The notes below the pieces were generated by a model that searched no databases, had not been told where the DNA came from, and worked only from the letters and a program-made list of their open reading frames with translations. The position numbers were made by a program, and so were the translations under genes. Below are positions 1 to 7,879 of a stretch of DNA of 64,000 nt, piece after piece. The DNA lies in the NCBI GenBank assembly GCA_027483885.1, contig JAIXTO010000089.1:1-64000 (forward strand). Reading direction: 5' to 3'. Position 1 is the first letter of the stretch; each line of letters starts with the position of its first letter. Source of the stretch: Rhizobiaceae bacterium (GTDB taxonomy: Bacteria > Pseudomonadota > Alphaproteobacteria > Rhizobiales > Rhizobiaceae).

Positions 1-1
1 C

Positions 2-118
2 AAACAGATGCGGGGCTTGGCAACCCGATACGACCGACGCGCCGACAACTATCTCGCAGCCATCAAGCTTGCAGCTACAAGGATATGGATCGCATCAGCT
101 AATGAGTCCGCATCCTAG
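2..118 (+). mobile_element. IS5-family-like transposase, C-terminal end only
   Basis: An open frame enters from the left edge and ends at TAG 116-118, giving 38 residues that include RGLATRYDRRADNYLAAIKL and end NESAS. The pattern LATRYD(K/R)xAxN(F/Y)LAA(V/I)KLA is, from memory, typical of the C-terminus of IS5-family DDE transposases common in Rhizobiaceae. Only the tail is visible, so whether the gene is intact upstream cannot be told. Its stop overlaps the stop of the opposing ABC ATPase gene, so no terminal inverted repeat fits on this side. That suggests a truncated or old copy rather than a fresh insertion. Confidence 0.65.
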
Positions 119-870
119 TAGAATGTCGCGATCCGCTGCCCATCCAGATCGTGCACCTTGAACGGGCTCTGGTAGATTTCACCCAGCGTTTCGGCCTCAA
201 TAATGTCGTTCACGCTCCCCTGCCGGAAGACACGGCCGTCACGCATGGCAACGATGTGATCGGCATAACAGGATGCGAAATTGATGTCGTGAAGGACAAC
301 GACGACCGTTTTGCCCAGATCCCGGCTGGCTTGTTTCAGCAGCGACATCATGGCGACGCCGTGAGGTATATCGAGGTTGTTGAGCGGCTCGTCGAACAGC
401 ATGTAATCGGTGTCCTGACACAGGATCATGGCGACGAAGGCGCGCTGTCGCTGACCGCCCGATAGCTCGTCGAGATAACGATCGGCTAGGGGGCGGAGCT
501 TCAGATAGTCCAGTGCTTCGTCGATCTTTGTCTTGTCTGCGATTGTCAGCCGTCCCTTGGAATAGGGGTAACGACCGAAGGCGACAAGATCGCTGACGGT
601 GAGCCGCGCGGCCATGTGGTTGTCCTGCCTGAGGATCGAGAGCCGCCTTGCGAGCATCTCGCCTCTCGTCTGGAAGACATCAAGCCCGTCGAGATGAACC
701 GTGCCGGCGTCCGGAAGCATCAGGCGCGCGATGATCGACAGGAGGGTGGACTTGCCAGCGCCGTTCGGCCCGATGATCGCCGTCAACCCGCCTTTGGCCA
801 GCGTCAGGCTGACATCGTCCAGAACCGTGCTGGTGCCATAGGCCTTGCTGAGACTGACGATCTCGATCAT
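115..870 (-). CDS. Siderophore ABC transporter, ATP-binding protein
   Basis: This 251-residue ATPase would energise inner-membrane import of a ferric siderophore. Walker A GPNGAGKST lies near residue 35, the signature LSGGQRQR near 137, Walker B (YMLFDEP) near 157 and the switch histidine in VVLHDINFA near 195. Length and order fit the FecE/FepC/VctC/YclP family, and the C-terminus appears complete. It is the last gene of a four-gene minus-strand unit, and its ATG overlaps the stop of the upstream permease by 4 bases, indicating translational coupling. The FepA-type receptor next door points to a catecholate siderophore, but the ligand is inferred. Confidence 0.92.
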   Translation of the reverse strand: MIEIVSLSKAYGTSTVLDDVSLTLAKGGLTAIIGPNGAGKSTLLSIIARLMLPDAGTVHLDGLDVFQTRGEMLARRLSILRQDNHMAARLTVSDLVAFGRYPYSKGRLTIADKTKIDEALDYLKLRPLADRYLDELSGGQRQRAFVAMILCQDTDYMLFDEPLNNLDIPHGVAMMSLLKQASRDLGKTVVVVLHDINFASCYADHIVAMRDGRVFRQGSVNDIIEAETLGEIYQSPFKVHDLDGQRIATFY

Positions 871-1835
871 CGCGCACGCCCCTTGATCAGATAGAGGATA
901 AAGAACAGCCCGCCCGCGAATTCGATCACGATGGCAAGCGCGGTATTGTAACCGAGCGCGCGCTCCAGGATTGTCTGTCCGAACACGAGCGCGGTGAAGG
1001 CAATGAGAACAGCTGCCGGCAGCACATGCCGATGGGTCGCGACTGGCATCAGCAGATAGGCGAGGTTTGCCACCAGCAGCCCAAAAAAGGTGACGGGGCC
1101 GACCAGCGCTGTGGAAACGGAGACCAGCACCACGCAGAGCGACAGCATCAGGATCGATGTTCGCCGGTGATCGACGCCGAGCGAAATCGCGGCCTCGCGC
1201 CCCAGCGCCATGACATCCAGCCGATGCAGAAGTGGAAGGGCAAAGAGACTCGCCGCCAGGATAAGACCTGAGGATATGCCGAGAAGCGTTGGATCGATCG
1301 TGTTGAAACTGGCAAACAGCCTGTCCTGGAGCACGACGAAATCGTTGGGGTCGATGATCCTTTGCAGGAAGCCGGCAGCGCTGCGAAAGAGGATGCCGAA
1401 GAATATGCCGACCAGCAGCAAAAGATGCAGGCTGCGCAGCCTGTCGGAGAACAGGAAACGAAACAGCAGCAGCGAGAAGCCGACCATGACCGATACCTCG
1501 ACGGCAAACATGAGACGCGCATCGATGCCGGCGACCACATTGGCGCCGAGCAGGAAGACAAGCAGCGTCTGGAGGAAACCGAAGAGAGCATCGAAGCCCA
1601 TGATCGACGGCGTCAGGATGCGGTTGTTGGTAATCGACTGGAAGATGACAGTCGAAACGGCGACAGCATAAGCGACCAAAGCGAGCGCCAAAAGCTTCGT
1701 GCCGCGAAACGTCAGGATGAAGGACCAGTTGCCGCGAGCACCATAGGTGAGAAAAACAAGGCAGCCCGCCAGCGCTGCGGCCAGCAGCAGGCCGAGAATG
1801 AACCGGGTGGATCGCAGTCTCTGGTCAGGCGACAC
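867..1835 (-). CDS. Siderophore ABC transporter, FecCD-type permease (second)
   Basis: A 322-residue, highly hydrophobic protein of the BtuC/FecCD permease family, which forms half of the inner-membrane channel. Several long apolar segments are visible, and the family region before the cytoplasmic coupling helix reads GREAAISLGVDHRR, where the ATPase docks. VGPVTFFGLLVANLAY is the conserved C-terminal family stretch. It overlaps the preceding permease by 11 bases and the following ATPase by 4 bases, as in FecCD pairs that form heterodimers. The family is certain; the substrate comes from context. Confidence 0.9.
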   Translation of the reverse strand: MSPDQRLRSTRFILGLLLAAALAGCLVFLTYGARGNWSFILTFRGTKLLALALVAYAVAVSTVIFQSITNNRILTPSIMGFDALFGFLQTLLVFLLGANVVAGIDARLMFAVEVSVMVGFSLLLFRFLFSDRLRSLHLLLLVGIFFGILFRSAAGFLQRIIDPNDFVVLQDRLFASFNTIDPTLLGISSGLILAASLFALPLLHRLDVMALGREAAISLGVDHRRTSILMLSLCVVLVSVSTALVGPVTFFGLLVANLAYLLMPVATHRHVLPAAVLIAFTALVFGQTILERALGYNTALAIVIEFAGGLFFILYLIKGRAR

Positions 1836-2883
1836 GGGCGTTCTTTCTCAAGACCATAGTCAGAAAGACGATGCTGCCGAGGATGCCGAGCACGGTGCCG
1901 ACAGGCACTTCATAGGGCGCAATGATCATCCGGCCGAATATGTCGCAGGCAAGCACGAGACCGGCACCGGCAAGCGCCGTGACGGGAAGGCTGCGCCGCA
2001 GATTATCTCCCATCGCCATGCTCACCAGATTGGGGACGATGAGACCGACGAACGGCACCATGCCCGCGGTGACAACAACCGATGCCGTGACCAGCGAGAC
2101 GATCACCAGTCCAAGCGCCAGCACACGCCGGTAGTTCAGCCCGACATTCTGGGCAAAGGCTTCCCCCATGCCGGCAAGTGTGAAGCGGTCGGCAGCGACA
2201 TAGGCCATAACAGCCAGTCCAAGCGCGACCCAGAGCGTTTCGTAGCGTCCCCGCAGAATGGTGGAAAAGTCGCCGCTCACCCAGGCCCCCATGCTCTGCA
2301 TCATGTCGAAGCCATAGGCGAAGAAAGCCGTGACCGCGCTGATGACACCGCCGAGCATGATGCCGACCAGCGGCACCATCAGAACCGAACGCAGCGGAAT
2401 CTGACTGAGGATGAGCAGGAATATCGTCGTGCCGGCAAGCGAAAAGCCCGCCGCAACCAGCATCTTGCCCAGAACAGGCATGTCCGGCGCAACCAGCAGG
2501 ACGACCAGCATGCCAAGGGCTGCCGATTCCACCGTTCCCACGGTAGATGGCTCAACAAAGCGGTTGCGGGCCAGCATCTGCATGATGGTGCCGGCCACCG
2601 CCATGCTCGACCCGGCAAAGACGAGTGCGAGCGTGCGCGGCAGGCGGCCGGCGCTCAGCACCAGCCACTGGGCCTCGCTGATGTCGCCACGGAGAATTGC
2701 CAGAGGCGAAATGGCGCTGACGCCGACAAAGAGGCTCACCACCCCCAGCACGCCAATCAGGATGCCCATTAGCACAAGGATCGCGGTCAGGCGTGGCAAC
2801 ACGAAGACGTCCGTTCTGAAGGCGGTTCGGCAAAGCCGTTCGGGCGAACCCTCCGGCCTGGGCAGGATTTCATTTCCGGGCAA
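1825..2883 (-). CDS. Siderophore ABC transporter, FecCD-type permease (first)
   Basis: A 352-residue FecCD-family permease with typical motifs: AGRLPRTLALVFAGSSMAVAG near the N-terminus, the GEAFAQNVGLN coupling region, and VPFVGLIVPNLVSMAMG toward the C-terminus. It pairs with the next gene to make the membrane channel of the importer. The start MPGNEIL overlaps the 3' end of the binding-protein gene by 14 bases. The first 25 or so residues are unusually polar for the family, so translation could begin at a later codon. Confidence 0.9.
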   Translation of the reverse strand: MPGNEILPRPEGSPERLCRTAFRTDVFVLPRLTAILVLMGILIGVLGVVSLFVGVSAISPLAILRGDISEAQWLVLSAGRLPRTLALVFAGSSMAVAGTIMQMLARNRFVEPSTVGTVESAALGMLVVLLVAPDMPVLGKMLVAAGFSLAGTTIFLLILSQIPLRSVLMVPLVGIMLGGVISAVTAFFAYGFDMMQSMGAWVSGDFSTILRGRYETLWVALGLAVMAYVAADRFTLAGMGEAFAQNVGLNYRRVLALGLVIVSLVTASVVVTAGMVPFVGLIVPNLVSMAMGDNLRRSLPVTALAGAGLVLACDIFGRMIIAPYEVPVGTVLGILGSIVFLTMVLRKNARVA

Positions 2884-3787
2884 GCGCCGCTGTGATCTGA
2901 TCCACCGACGACTGGAGCGAGGTCATTCCGGCACCGACGAGATACCAGGATGCGGCGTCGAGGTAAACGACATGACCTTTCTGCCAGGCCGCCGTCTGGC
3001 GAACGATGTCGTTGTCGAGAAGCTTGGAAGCCGAAGCCCCCTGCTCGCCGATGGCGCCGTCGCGGTCGATGACAAAAAGCCAATCGGGGTTCTTCTCAAG
3101 AATATATTCGAAGGAGACCGGCTGACCATGGTTGCCGGCAGCAATCTGGTCATCGGCCGGCTGGAAACCGTAATCGGTAAACAGCACGCCGAAGCGGGAA
3201 CCGCGACCATAGGTGCTCATCTTGCCACCTGTCGTCAGCACCAGCATCGCCTTGCCCGAAGATAACGCCTCAGTGCGCAGGGCAGAAGTCGAGGATTCCA
3301 GGCGGGCCAGTGCTGCTTCCGCCTCGGCCTGCTTGCCGAAAATCTCTCCAAGCTTGCGGACATTGCCCACAGCACTTTTCATGAAGGACTTGGGATCGGT
3401 GGTCAGATCAATCGTCGGCGCGATGGCAGCGAGTTCCGCATATTTCGGCGCCGCCCGTCCGGCCACGATGACGAGATCCGGCTGCATGGCACCGACCGCT
3501 TCATAATCCGGCTCGAAGAGAGAGCCGATCTTTGGCTTGTCCTTAAACTGCGACAGTGATTTCGGCAGGTTGGCCTCAGGCACGCCGGCCACATCGACGC
3601 CGAGTGCGGCAAGCGTATCGAGCGCCGAGAGATCGAAGGTCAGCACCGTTTTCGGCGGCACGGCAAGCTCCGTTACGCCCTGCGCATGGGTGATCTTCAG
3701 CGGTTCGGCCATTGTCGGCGCTGGCCCGACGGTCGCAAGGAAAGCGCCCGCGAGTGCCGCGATGGAGAAATACCTGTGATGCCGCAT
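2870..3787 (-). CDS. Periplasmic siderophore-binding protein
   Basis: The solute-binding subunit of the importer, cluster A-8 (FepB/FatB/YclQ-like). The ORF track starts at 3883, but ATG 3787 is preferred. It is preceded by AAAGGGGG and opens with a clear Sec signal (MRHHRYFSIAALAGAF, cleavage after TMA). The mature chain shows DLSALDTLAALGVDVAGVP and LFEPDYEAVGAMQPDLVIVAGR, the usual fold motifs, giving about 305 residues. It heads the minus-strand ABC unit. An IRO-like operator (3849-3863) lies about 60 bases upstream, so iron repression is likely. Confidence 0.88.
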   Translation of the reverse strand: MRHHRYFSIAALAGAFLATVGPAPTMAEPLKITHAQGVTELAVPPKTVLTFDLSALDTLAALGVDVAGVPEANLPKSLSQFKDKPKIGSLFEPDYEAVGAMQPDLVIVAGRAAPKYAELAAIAPTIDLTTDPKSFMKSAVGNVRKLGEIFGKQAEAEAALARLESSTSALRTEALSSGKAMLVLTTGGKMSTYGRGSRFGVLFTDYGFQPADDQIAAGNHGQPVSFEYILEKNPDWLFVIDRDGAIGEQGASASKLLDNDIVRQTAAWQKGHVVYLDAASWYLVGAGMTSLQSSVDQITAALARK

Positions 3788-3848
3788 GATGTGCCCCCTT
3801 TGCCGCCTCGATCGCAGGCGCGAACGGCCGACACGACAAAGCATAAGT

Positions 3849-3863
3849 TGAGTTTTGCGGTCA
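3849..3863. promoter_or_regulatory. IRO-type (RirA) operator candidate
   Basis: TGA-GTTTTGCGG-TCA matches the TGA-N9-TCA iron-responsive operator described for RirA-regulated rhizobial genes. It lies 62 bases upstream of the binding-protein start, inside the divergent promoter region. Six fixed bases occur often by chance, so the support comes from position. Confidence 0.5.
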
Positions 3864-3900
3864 GATATGTAACTGGGCAGCATCAGGTCAATGAAGAAGT

Positions 3901-3917
3901 TTTTGACTCCTTCTAAT
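3901..3917. promoter_or_regulatory. ICE-like (Irr) box candidate
   Basis: TTTTGACTCCTTCTAAT matches the Irr box TTTAGAA-N3-TTCTAAA at 11 of 14 arm positions. It would be noncoding if the divergent fusion gene starts at GTG 3954 rather than ATG 3891. The match is imperfect. Confidence 0.3.
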
Positions 3918-3953
3918 TTGCTCCATGCGCAAAAGGCTTCGGGAGAGATAACG

Positions 3954-5423
3954 GTGGCGAAGGAAGAAGGTGCCCCAGTAACCAGCGCGACGAGGGACGA
4001 GGCCGTGCGCTTTCAGCAACTGCGCCTCCTGGTGGCGCTGGATGCGCTGCTGCGAGAAGCAAGCGTCAGCCGCGCTGCTGCGACACTGGGCCTCCAGACA
4101 TCCTCGATGAGCCGGATGCTAGGCGAGTTGCGGGAAATCTACGGCGACCGCATCTTCATCCGCACCGGCCGCGGCATGTCGCCGACGCCGTTTGCCGAGT
4201 CCATCCGCCAGCGCGTCCGCACCCTGGTGACGGAAACGGAAGCGCTGATGCTGAAGGATGGGGCGGCCCTTACCGCCAGTGCCGGGACCCTGGGAGACGG
4301 CTGGACGGGCAGGACACTGATGCCCATGGCGCCGCTCGCGGCCACCCGCAGTGACCGGCTCGACGCTTCGCCGACACCGGCAATCCTTGCCAGAAGGATC
4401 GCCTCCATCGGTGACAACGCCGCGCCGCAACGCCGGCTGGCAAAATATATCGCGATCACGTCGCCGGGCCCCGGCAAGAGCCGTCCAATGACGACAGAGG
4501 AGGCCCGCGATGCCTTCACCATCGTCCTCAGCGGCGAGGCAGATCGCGTCCAGGTCGGCGCGCTGTTGATGACGATGCAATATCGCGGCGTCACGACGGC
4601 AGAGCTTGCAGGTTTCGTGCAGGCGATCCGGGGCCGTATCCCGCCGGTGCCGGACGCACTCGGGCGTCCCGATCTTGACTGGCCGGCCTATGTGTCGGCG
4701 AGCTGGCGTCATCCCCCCTGGTTCATTCACGCCGCACGGCTCGTCGCCTCCGGCGGGTACAAGGTGCTGATCCACGGCTTTTTCGGCAATGGCGAGGAAA
4801 GCGGCAAGCTGGAGCTTGCCGCCGCCGATGCCGGTATCCGGGTCTGCCTTTCGGTGACCGAGGCGGCGCAGGCGCTTTCGCAAACCAACCTGGCCTATGT
4901 GCCGATCGGGGCCCTCGTGCCGCAGGTGCAGAGCCTGCTTGGCCTTTATCCGCTGTTTGAAACGCGCACACCGGTTCATGCCTTGCCCCACCTCGTCAAC
5001 CCGATGGCAGCACCCTGCATCGTCCTGGGTGCTGCCCAGATGTCGCGACGGGATCTTTATCGAGATGTCGCACGGCAACTCGGAGAAAAGGATGTGACGA
5101 TCCTGGGATCGGTGCGCGATTTTGCACAGTTCACCCCGCTGAAGGCGACGCCGCTCTATCGCATCGTAGAGGGCCAGTCCGAGGATGTGATTGTCCCGGC
5201 CCAGCGCGACGTCAGCCAGATTGCGACACCGCCGATCCTGTCGCAGCGGGAATACTGGCGAGCCGTGTGGACCGGTGCTGCCCGCGACGAATATGCCGAG
5301 GCAACGATTGTCAAAACCGCAGCTGCCGCCCTGCTCTGCCTGGCAAAGGACCGGGCCTTGTCCTTCGAGTCCGCACTGGAGCATGCGGTTCACCTCTGGC
5401 AGAAACGCGACCGCCACGGCTGA
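3954..5423 (+). CDS. LysR-type HTH fused to TrpD/YbiB-like phosphoribosyltransferase-fold domain
   Basis: From GTG 3954, which follows GGGAGAG at good spacing, the product is about 489 residues; ATG 3891 would give 510. The first 75 or so residues form a LysR-type winged helix (LLREASVSRAAATLGLQTSSMSRML). A low-complexity linker follows. The rest resembles anthranilate phosphoribosyltransferase/glycosyl transferase YbiB proteins: an N-terminal helical part (MTTEEARDAFTIVLSGEADRVQVGALLMTM), a degenerate loop IHGFFGNGEESGKLELA, and LPHLVNPMAAP. The usual TrpD GTGGD phosphate-binding loop is not seen, so catalysis is doubtful. The gene is divergent from the siderophore importer and convergent with the receptor, so a regulatory role in iron uptake is possible. 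Ligand sensing by the enzyme-like domain is speculation. Confidence 0.8.
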   Translation: MAKEEGAPVTSATRDEAVRFQQLRLLVALDALLREASVSRAAATLGLQTSSMSRMLGELREIYGDRIFIRTGRGMSPTPFAESIRQRVRTLVTETEALMLKDGAALTASAGTLGDGWTGRTLMPMAPLAATRSDRLDASPTPAILARRIASIGDNAAPQRRLAKYIAITSPGPGKSRPMTTEEARDAFTIVLSGEADRVQVGALLMTMQYRGVTTAELAGFVQAIRGRIPPVPDALGRPDLDWPAYVSASWRHPPWFIHAARLVASGGYKVLIHGFFGNGEESGKLELAAADAGIRVCLSVTEAAQALSQTNLAYVPIGALVPQVQSLLGLYPLFETRTPVHALPHLVNPMAAPCIVLGAAQMSRRDLYRDVARQLGEKDVTILGSVRDFAQFTPLKATPLYRIVEGQSEDVIVPAQRDVSQIATPPILSQREYWRAVWTGAARDEYAEATIVKTAAAALLCLAKDRALSFESALEHAVHLWQKRDRHG

Positions 5424-5505
5424 CCTTCAGGTCACGCCGCAACGGTACCGTTTTCCGCCTATGCGGAGCGAGCGCCAGGGAGGAGTGCCGGGGTCGGCGC
5501 TGCAA

Positions 5506-7773
5506 TCAAAAACGGGCAGCAAGCGAGACGTAGAAGGAGCGGCCGGGCTCGTTGTAGGTGTTTGCCCCTGCATTATTGCCGCTGCCTTCGCGATAGACGC
5601 GCTCATCGAAGACGTTGTTTATGCCAGCCGTCATACGATAGGTCTCGTTTATCTCGTAGGAAGCGCCAAGATTGACCAGCGTATAGGGCTTGCGGGGTTC
5701 CGGGTTGTCGACCACGGAACCATTGAAGGATCGTGAGGTGGGCGACTGCGTTTCACCGTAATGGGTGGCAGACAGGATCAGCGTGACATCCTCGCGCGCT
5801 TTCCATTCGAGCGACGTGTTGATCGTATAGTCCGGCACCAGCGACAGCGGCTGGCCGTCGCTCTTGTTTTCCGACTGGATCATATAGGTGAAGTTCGTCG
5901 CCCAGGTCAGCTGTTCATGCAGGGGCACGGACACATTGCCTTCCAGGCCGGAGACGACGGCCTCGGGCACGTTATCCCACTGGTAGACGTTGACGGTCGC
6001 GGTGCTCATGCCTGCGACGGCGATGGTCGAGGGCGAAATCCGGTTGCGGTAATCGTTATGAAAATAGGTGAGACCCGCATTCCAGCCGAGGTCGTCGTTG
6101 TAGGAGATACCAATCTCCTTGTTGATGCTGGTTTCCGGCTCGAGGTTTTCGTTGCCGATGATGTAGCAGCCGCCGGTGGTTCTCACGGCGCAACCATTGC
6201 CGTTTGAAAACAGGATATATTCGGGGTTCTGCTGAAAGAGGTTCGGCGCCTTGAAGGCCCTTGCGATGCCGGCCTTCAGGGTAATGTTCTCTGTGACGGT
6301 GTAGGATGCGTTGAGGCTTGGGCTTAAGTTCGAGCCGAAAGCGCTATGCTGATCGAGACGAAGTCCAGGCGTCAGCGTGAAGTCGTCGGTAACGGAAATG
6401 TTGTCTTCGGCATAAAGGCCGATCAACCAGTCGCTGCTGTCGGGGTCGAGGTTGCGGGGGATGGCCGGAATTGTGGGATAGGAAACGCTGCTGGAGCCTG
6501 GCTGAGCCGCAGAGACCGGATCATGCATCCATTCGCCGCGATACTCCGTGCCGATCGTCAGCTTCTGCTCGAAGAGGGTCTCGAGCGGCAGGATCCATTC
6601 GCTTTTGGCCGTCAACGTGTCGAGATCAATAGTGCTATTGGTGAGGTCACCGGAAATTGAGCCCTCGCTGCCGCCGGCCAGCGTTTCCGCAAGGCGGGTG
6701 TTGCGCGTGCGCTCCCACTGGATGTAGCTGGTCGATTCGCCGAAATCGTAGGTGCCGCGATGGGTGGCCGCAAGCGACCCGCGTTCCAGGCTGTTGGTTT
6801 CCTCCCCCACCAGCGAGGACAGACGGGCCGCATTCGCACCGGTTGCAGCGTTCTGCGAATCTCCCGCAAACAGGTTGCCCTGGCGGCTATAGGCAGCCTC
6901 GATGTCGATGGCGTGGTCATCGGTCGGTTCGAAGGTGAGGACACCGCGAATGTCCCGGTTGACGACGCCCTCGCGTCCTGCCGGCGGATTTGCCTGTGCT
7001 GCAGCGGAAGCTGCGGCATTGATGTCGGCAGCGTCGTTCTGGGTTCGGCTGTAGTTGCCCATCAGACGGAAGGAGGTCGTTTCGTTGATGGGTCCGCCCA
7101 CCAGGAAGTTGCCGCGAACGGTATGGCCTTCCTTGGAGTCCTGCGGAACGTTCACGTAGGTTGAGGCGGAGCCAGAAAGCGTCTCCGGCTTCTTCGTGAT
7201 AATGTTGACGACACCGCCGGCAGCACCCGACCCGTAGCGGGCTGCGGCCGGTCCGCGGATGACCTCGATGCGCTCTATGGCTTCCGCCGGAACCCAGTTG
7301 CTGTCACCGCGCGAATCCCGCTCCCCGCCGCGCCCCATGCGCACCGAGTTGCGCGACAGCACCGGCTTGCCGTCGATCAGGATCAGTGTGTTTTCCGGCC
7401 CCATGCCGCGCAGGTCAATCTGGCGCTGGTTGCCGCGCTGCCCGGATGCGCTGGTGCCGGTCAGGTTGGCGCCGGGCATCCGTCGGATGATTTCCGAGAT
7501 GTCGTTGGTCACGGGCCGCTGCTCCAGGTCGCTTGCCGTGATCGTTGACACGCCGGGCATCTGCTTCAACTGCTGTTCGGCCGAGAGGATGAGAACCTTG
7601 TCCAGCACAATCCCGTCTTCCTCGCCAGTGCCCTGCTCCTGGGCCTGCGCGGCGGTTGACGCGAGCGAAAGGACCGCACTTAAAACCACCGAAGCGCGCC
7701 CGACACCTCGACCCGAGCAACGCCCCGTCCGCCGCCCGGCATGTCCTGAAATCGGCCTCGTCATCCGCACCAT
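5506..7773 (-). CDS. fepA: TonB-dependent catecholate siderophore receptor, FepA/PfeA/VctA type
   Basis: A 755-residue outer-membrane receptor. A signal peptide ends AAQAQ near residue 45. The plug carries SEIIRRMPGANLTGTSASGQ, IDLRGMGPENTLILIDGKPV and RGPAAARYGSGAAGGVVNI, which by memory closely match the enterobactin receptors FepA, PfeA and VctA. The barrel shows NKEIGISYNDD, and the last residue is Phe as in outer-membrane barrels (SLAARF). A TonB box may be in the short mature N-terminus (GIVLDKVLI). The start could be 7773 or ATG 7764. An IRO palindrome sits only 11 bases upstream of 7773, with an ICE-like box further up. The receptor supplies the ABC importer at 115-3787. Confidence 0.92.
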   Translation of the reverse strand: MVRMTRPISGHAGRRTGRCSGRGVGRASVVLSAVLSLASTAAQAQEQGTGEEDGIVLDKVLILSAEQQLKQMPGVSTITASDLEQRPVTNDISEIIRRMPGANLTGTSASGQRGNQRQIDLRGMGPENTLILIDGKPVLSRNSVRMGRGGERDSRGDSNWVPAEAIERIEVIRGPAAARYGSGAAGGVVNIITKKPETLSGSASTYVNVPQDSKEGHTVRGNFLVGGPINETTSFRLMGNYSRTQNDAADINAAASAAAQANPPAGREGVVNRDIRGVLTFEPTDDHAIDIEAAYSRQGNLFAGDSQNAATGANAARLSSLVGEETNSLERGSLAATHRGTYDFGESTSYIQWERTRNTRLAETLAGGSEGSISGDLTNSTIDLDTLTAKSEWILPLETLFEQKLTIGTEYRGEWMHDPVSAAQPGSSSVSYPTIPAIPRNLDPDSSDWLIGLYAEDNISVTDDFTLTPGLRLDQHSAFGSNLSPSLNASYTVTENITLKAGIARAFKAPNLFQQNPEYILFSNGNGCAVRTTGGCYIIGNENLEPETSINKEIGISYNDDLGWNAGLTYFHNDYRNRISPSTIAVAGMSTATVNVYQWDNVPEAVVSGLEGNVSVPLHEQLTWATNFTYMIQSENKSDGQPLSLVPDYTINTSLEWKAREDVTLILSATHYGETQSPTSRSFNGSVVDNPEPRKPYTLVNLGASYEINETYRMTAGINNVFDERVYREGSGNNAGANTYNEPGRSFYVSLAARF

Positions 7774-7783
7774 CCCATAATGT

Positions 7784-7798
7784 TGACTAATTAAGTCA
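7784..7798. promoter_or_regulatory. IRO-type (RirA) operator candidate at the receptor promoter
   Basis: TGACTAATTAAGTCA is TGA-N9-TCA and nearly a full palindrome. It lies directly upstream of the fepA-like start and would block transcription or initiation when bound. Its symmetry and location make it the better of the two IRO candidates. Confidence 0.6.
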
Positions 7799-7837
7799 GC
7801 TAATAGGGTCCCACTTGGCAGGCTTCAACGGGGATGT

Positions 7838-7854
7838 TTTAGAACCGTTAAAAA
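7838..7854. promoter_or_regulatory. ICE-like (Irr) box candidate at the receptor promoter
   Basis: TTTAGAACCGTTAAAAA differs at two positions from TTTAGAA-N3-TTCTAAA. It lies 65-80 bases upstream of the fepA-like start, within the short gap before the LysR gene, so the receptor may respond to both RirA and Irr. Confidence 0.45.
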
Positions 7855-7879
7855 TTGCATGGAACGCAATTGGCGCGTT

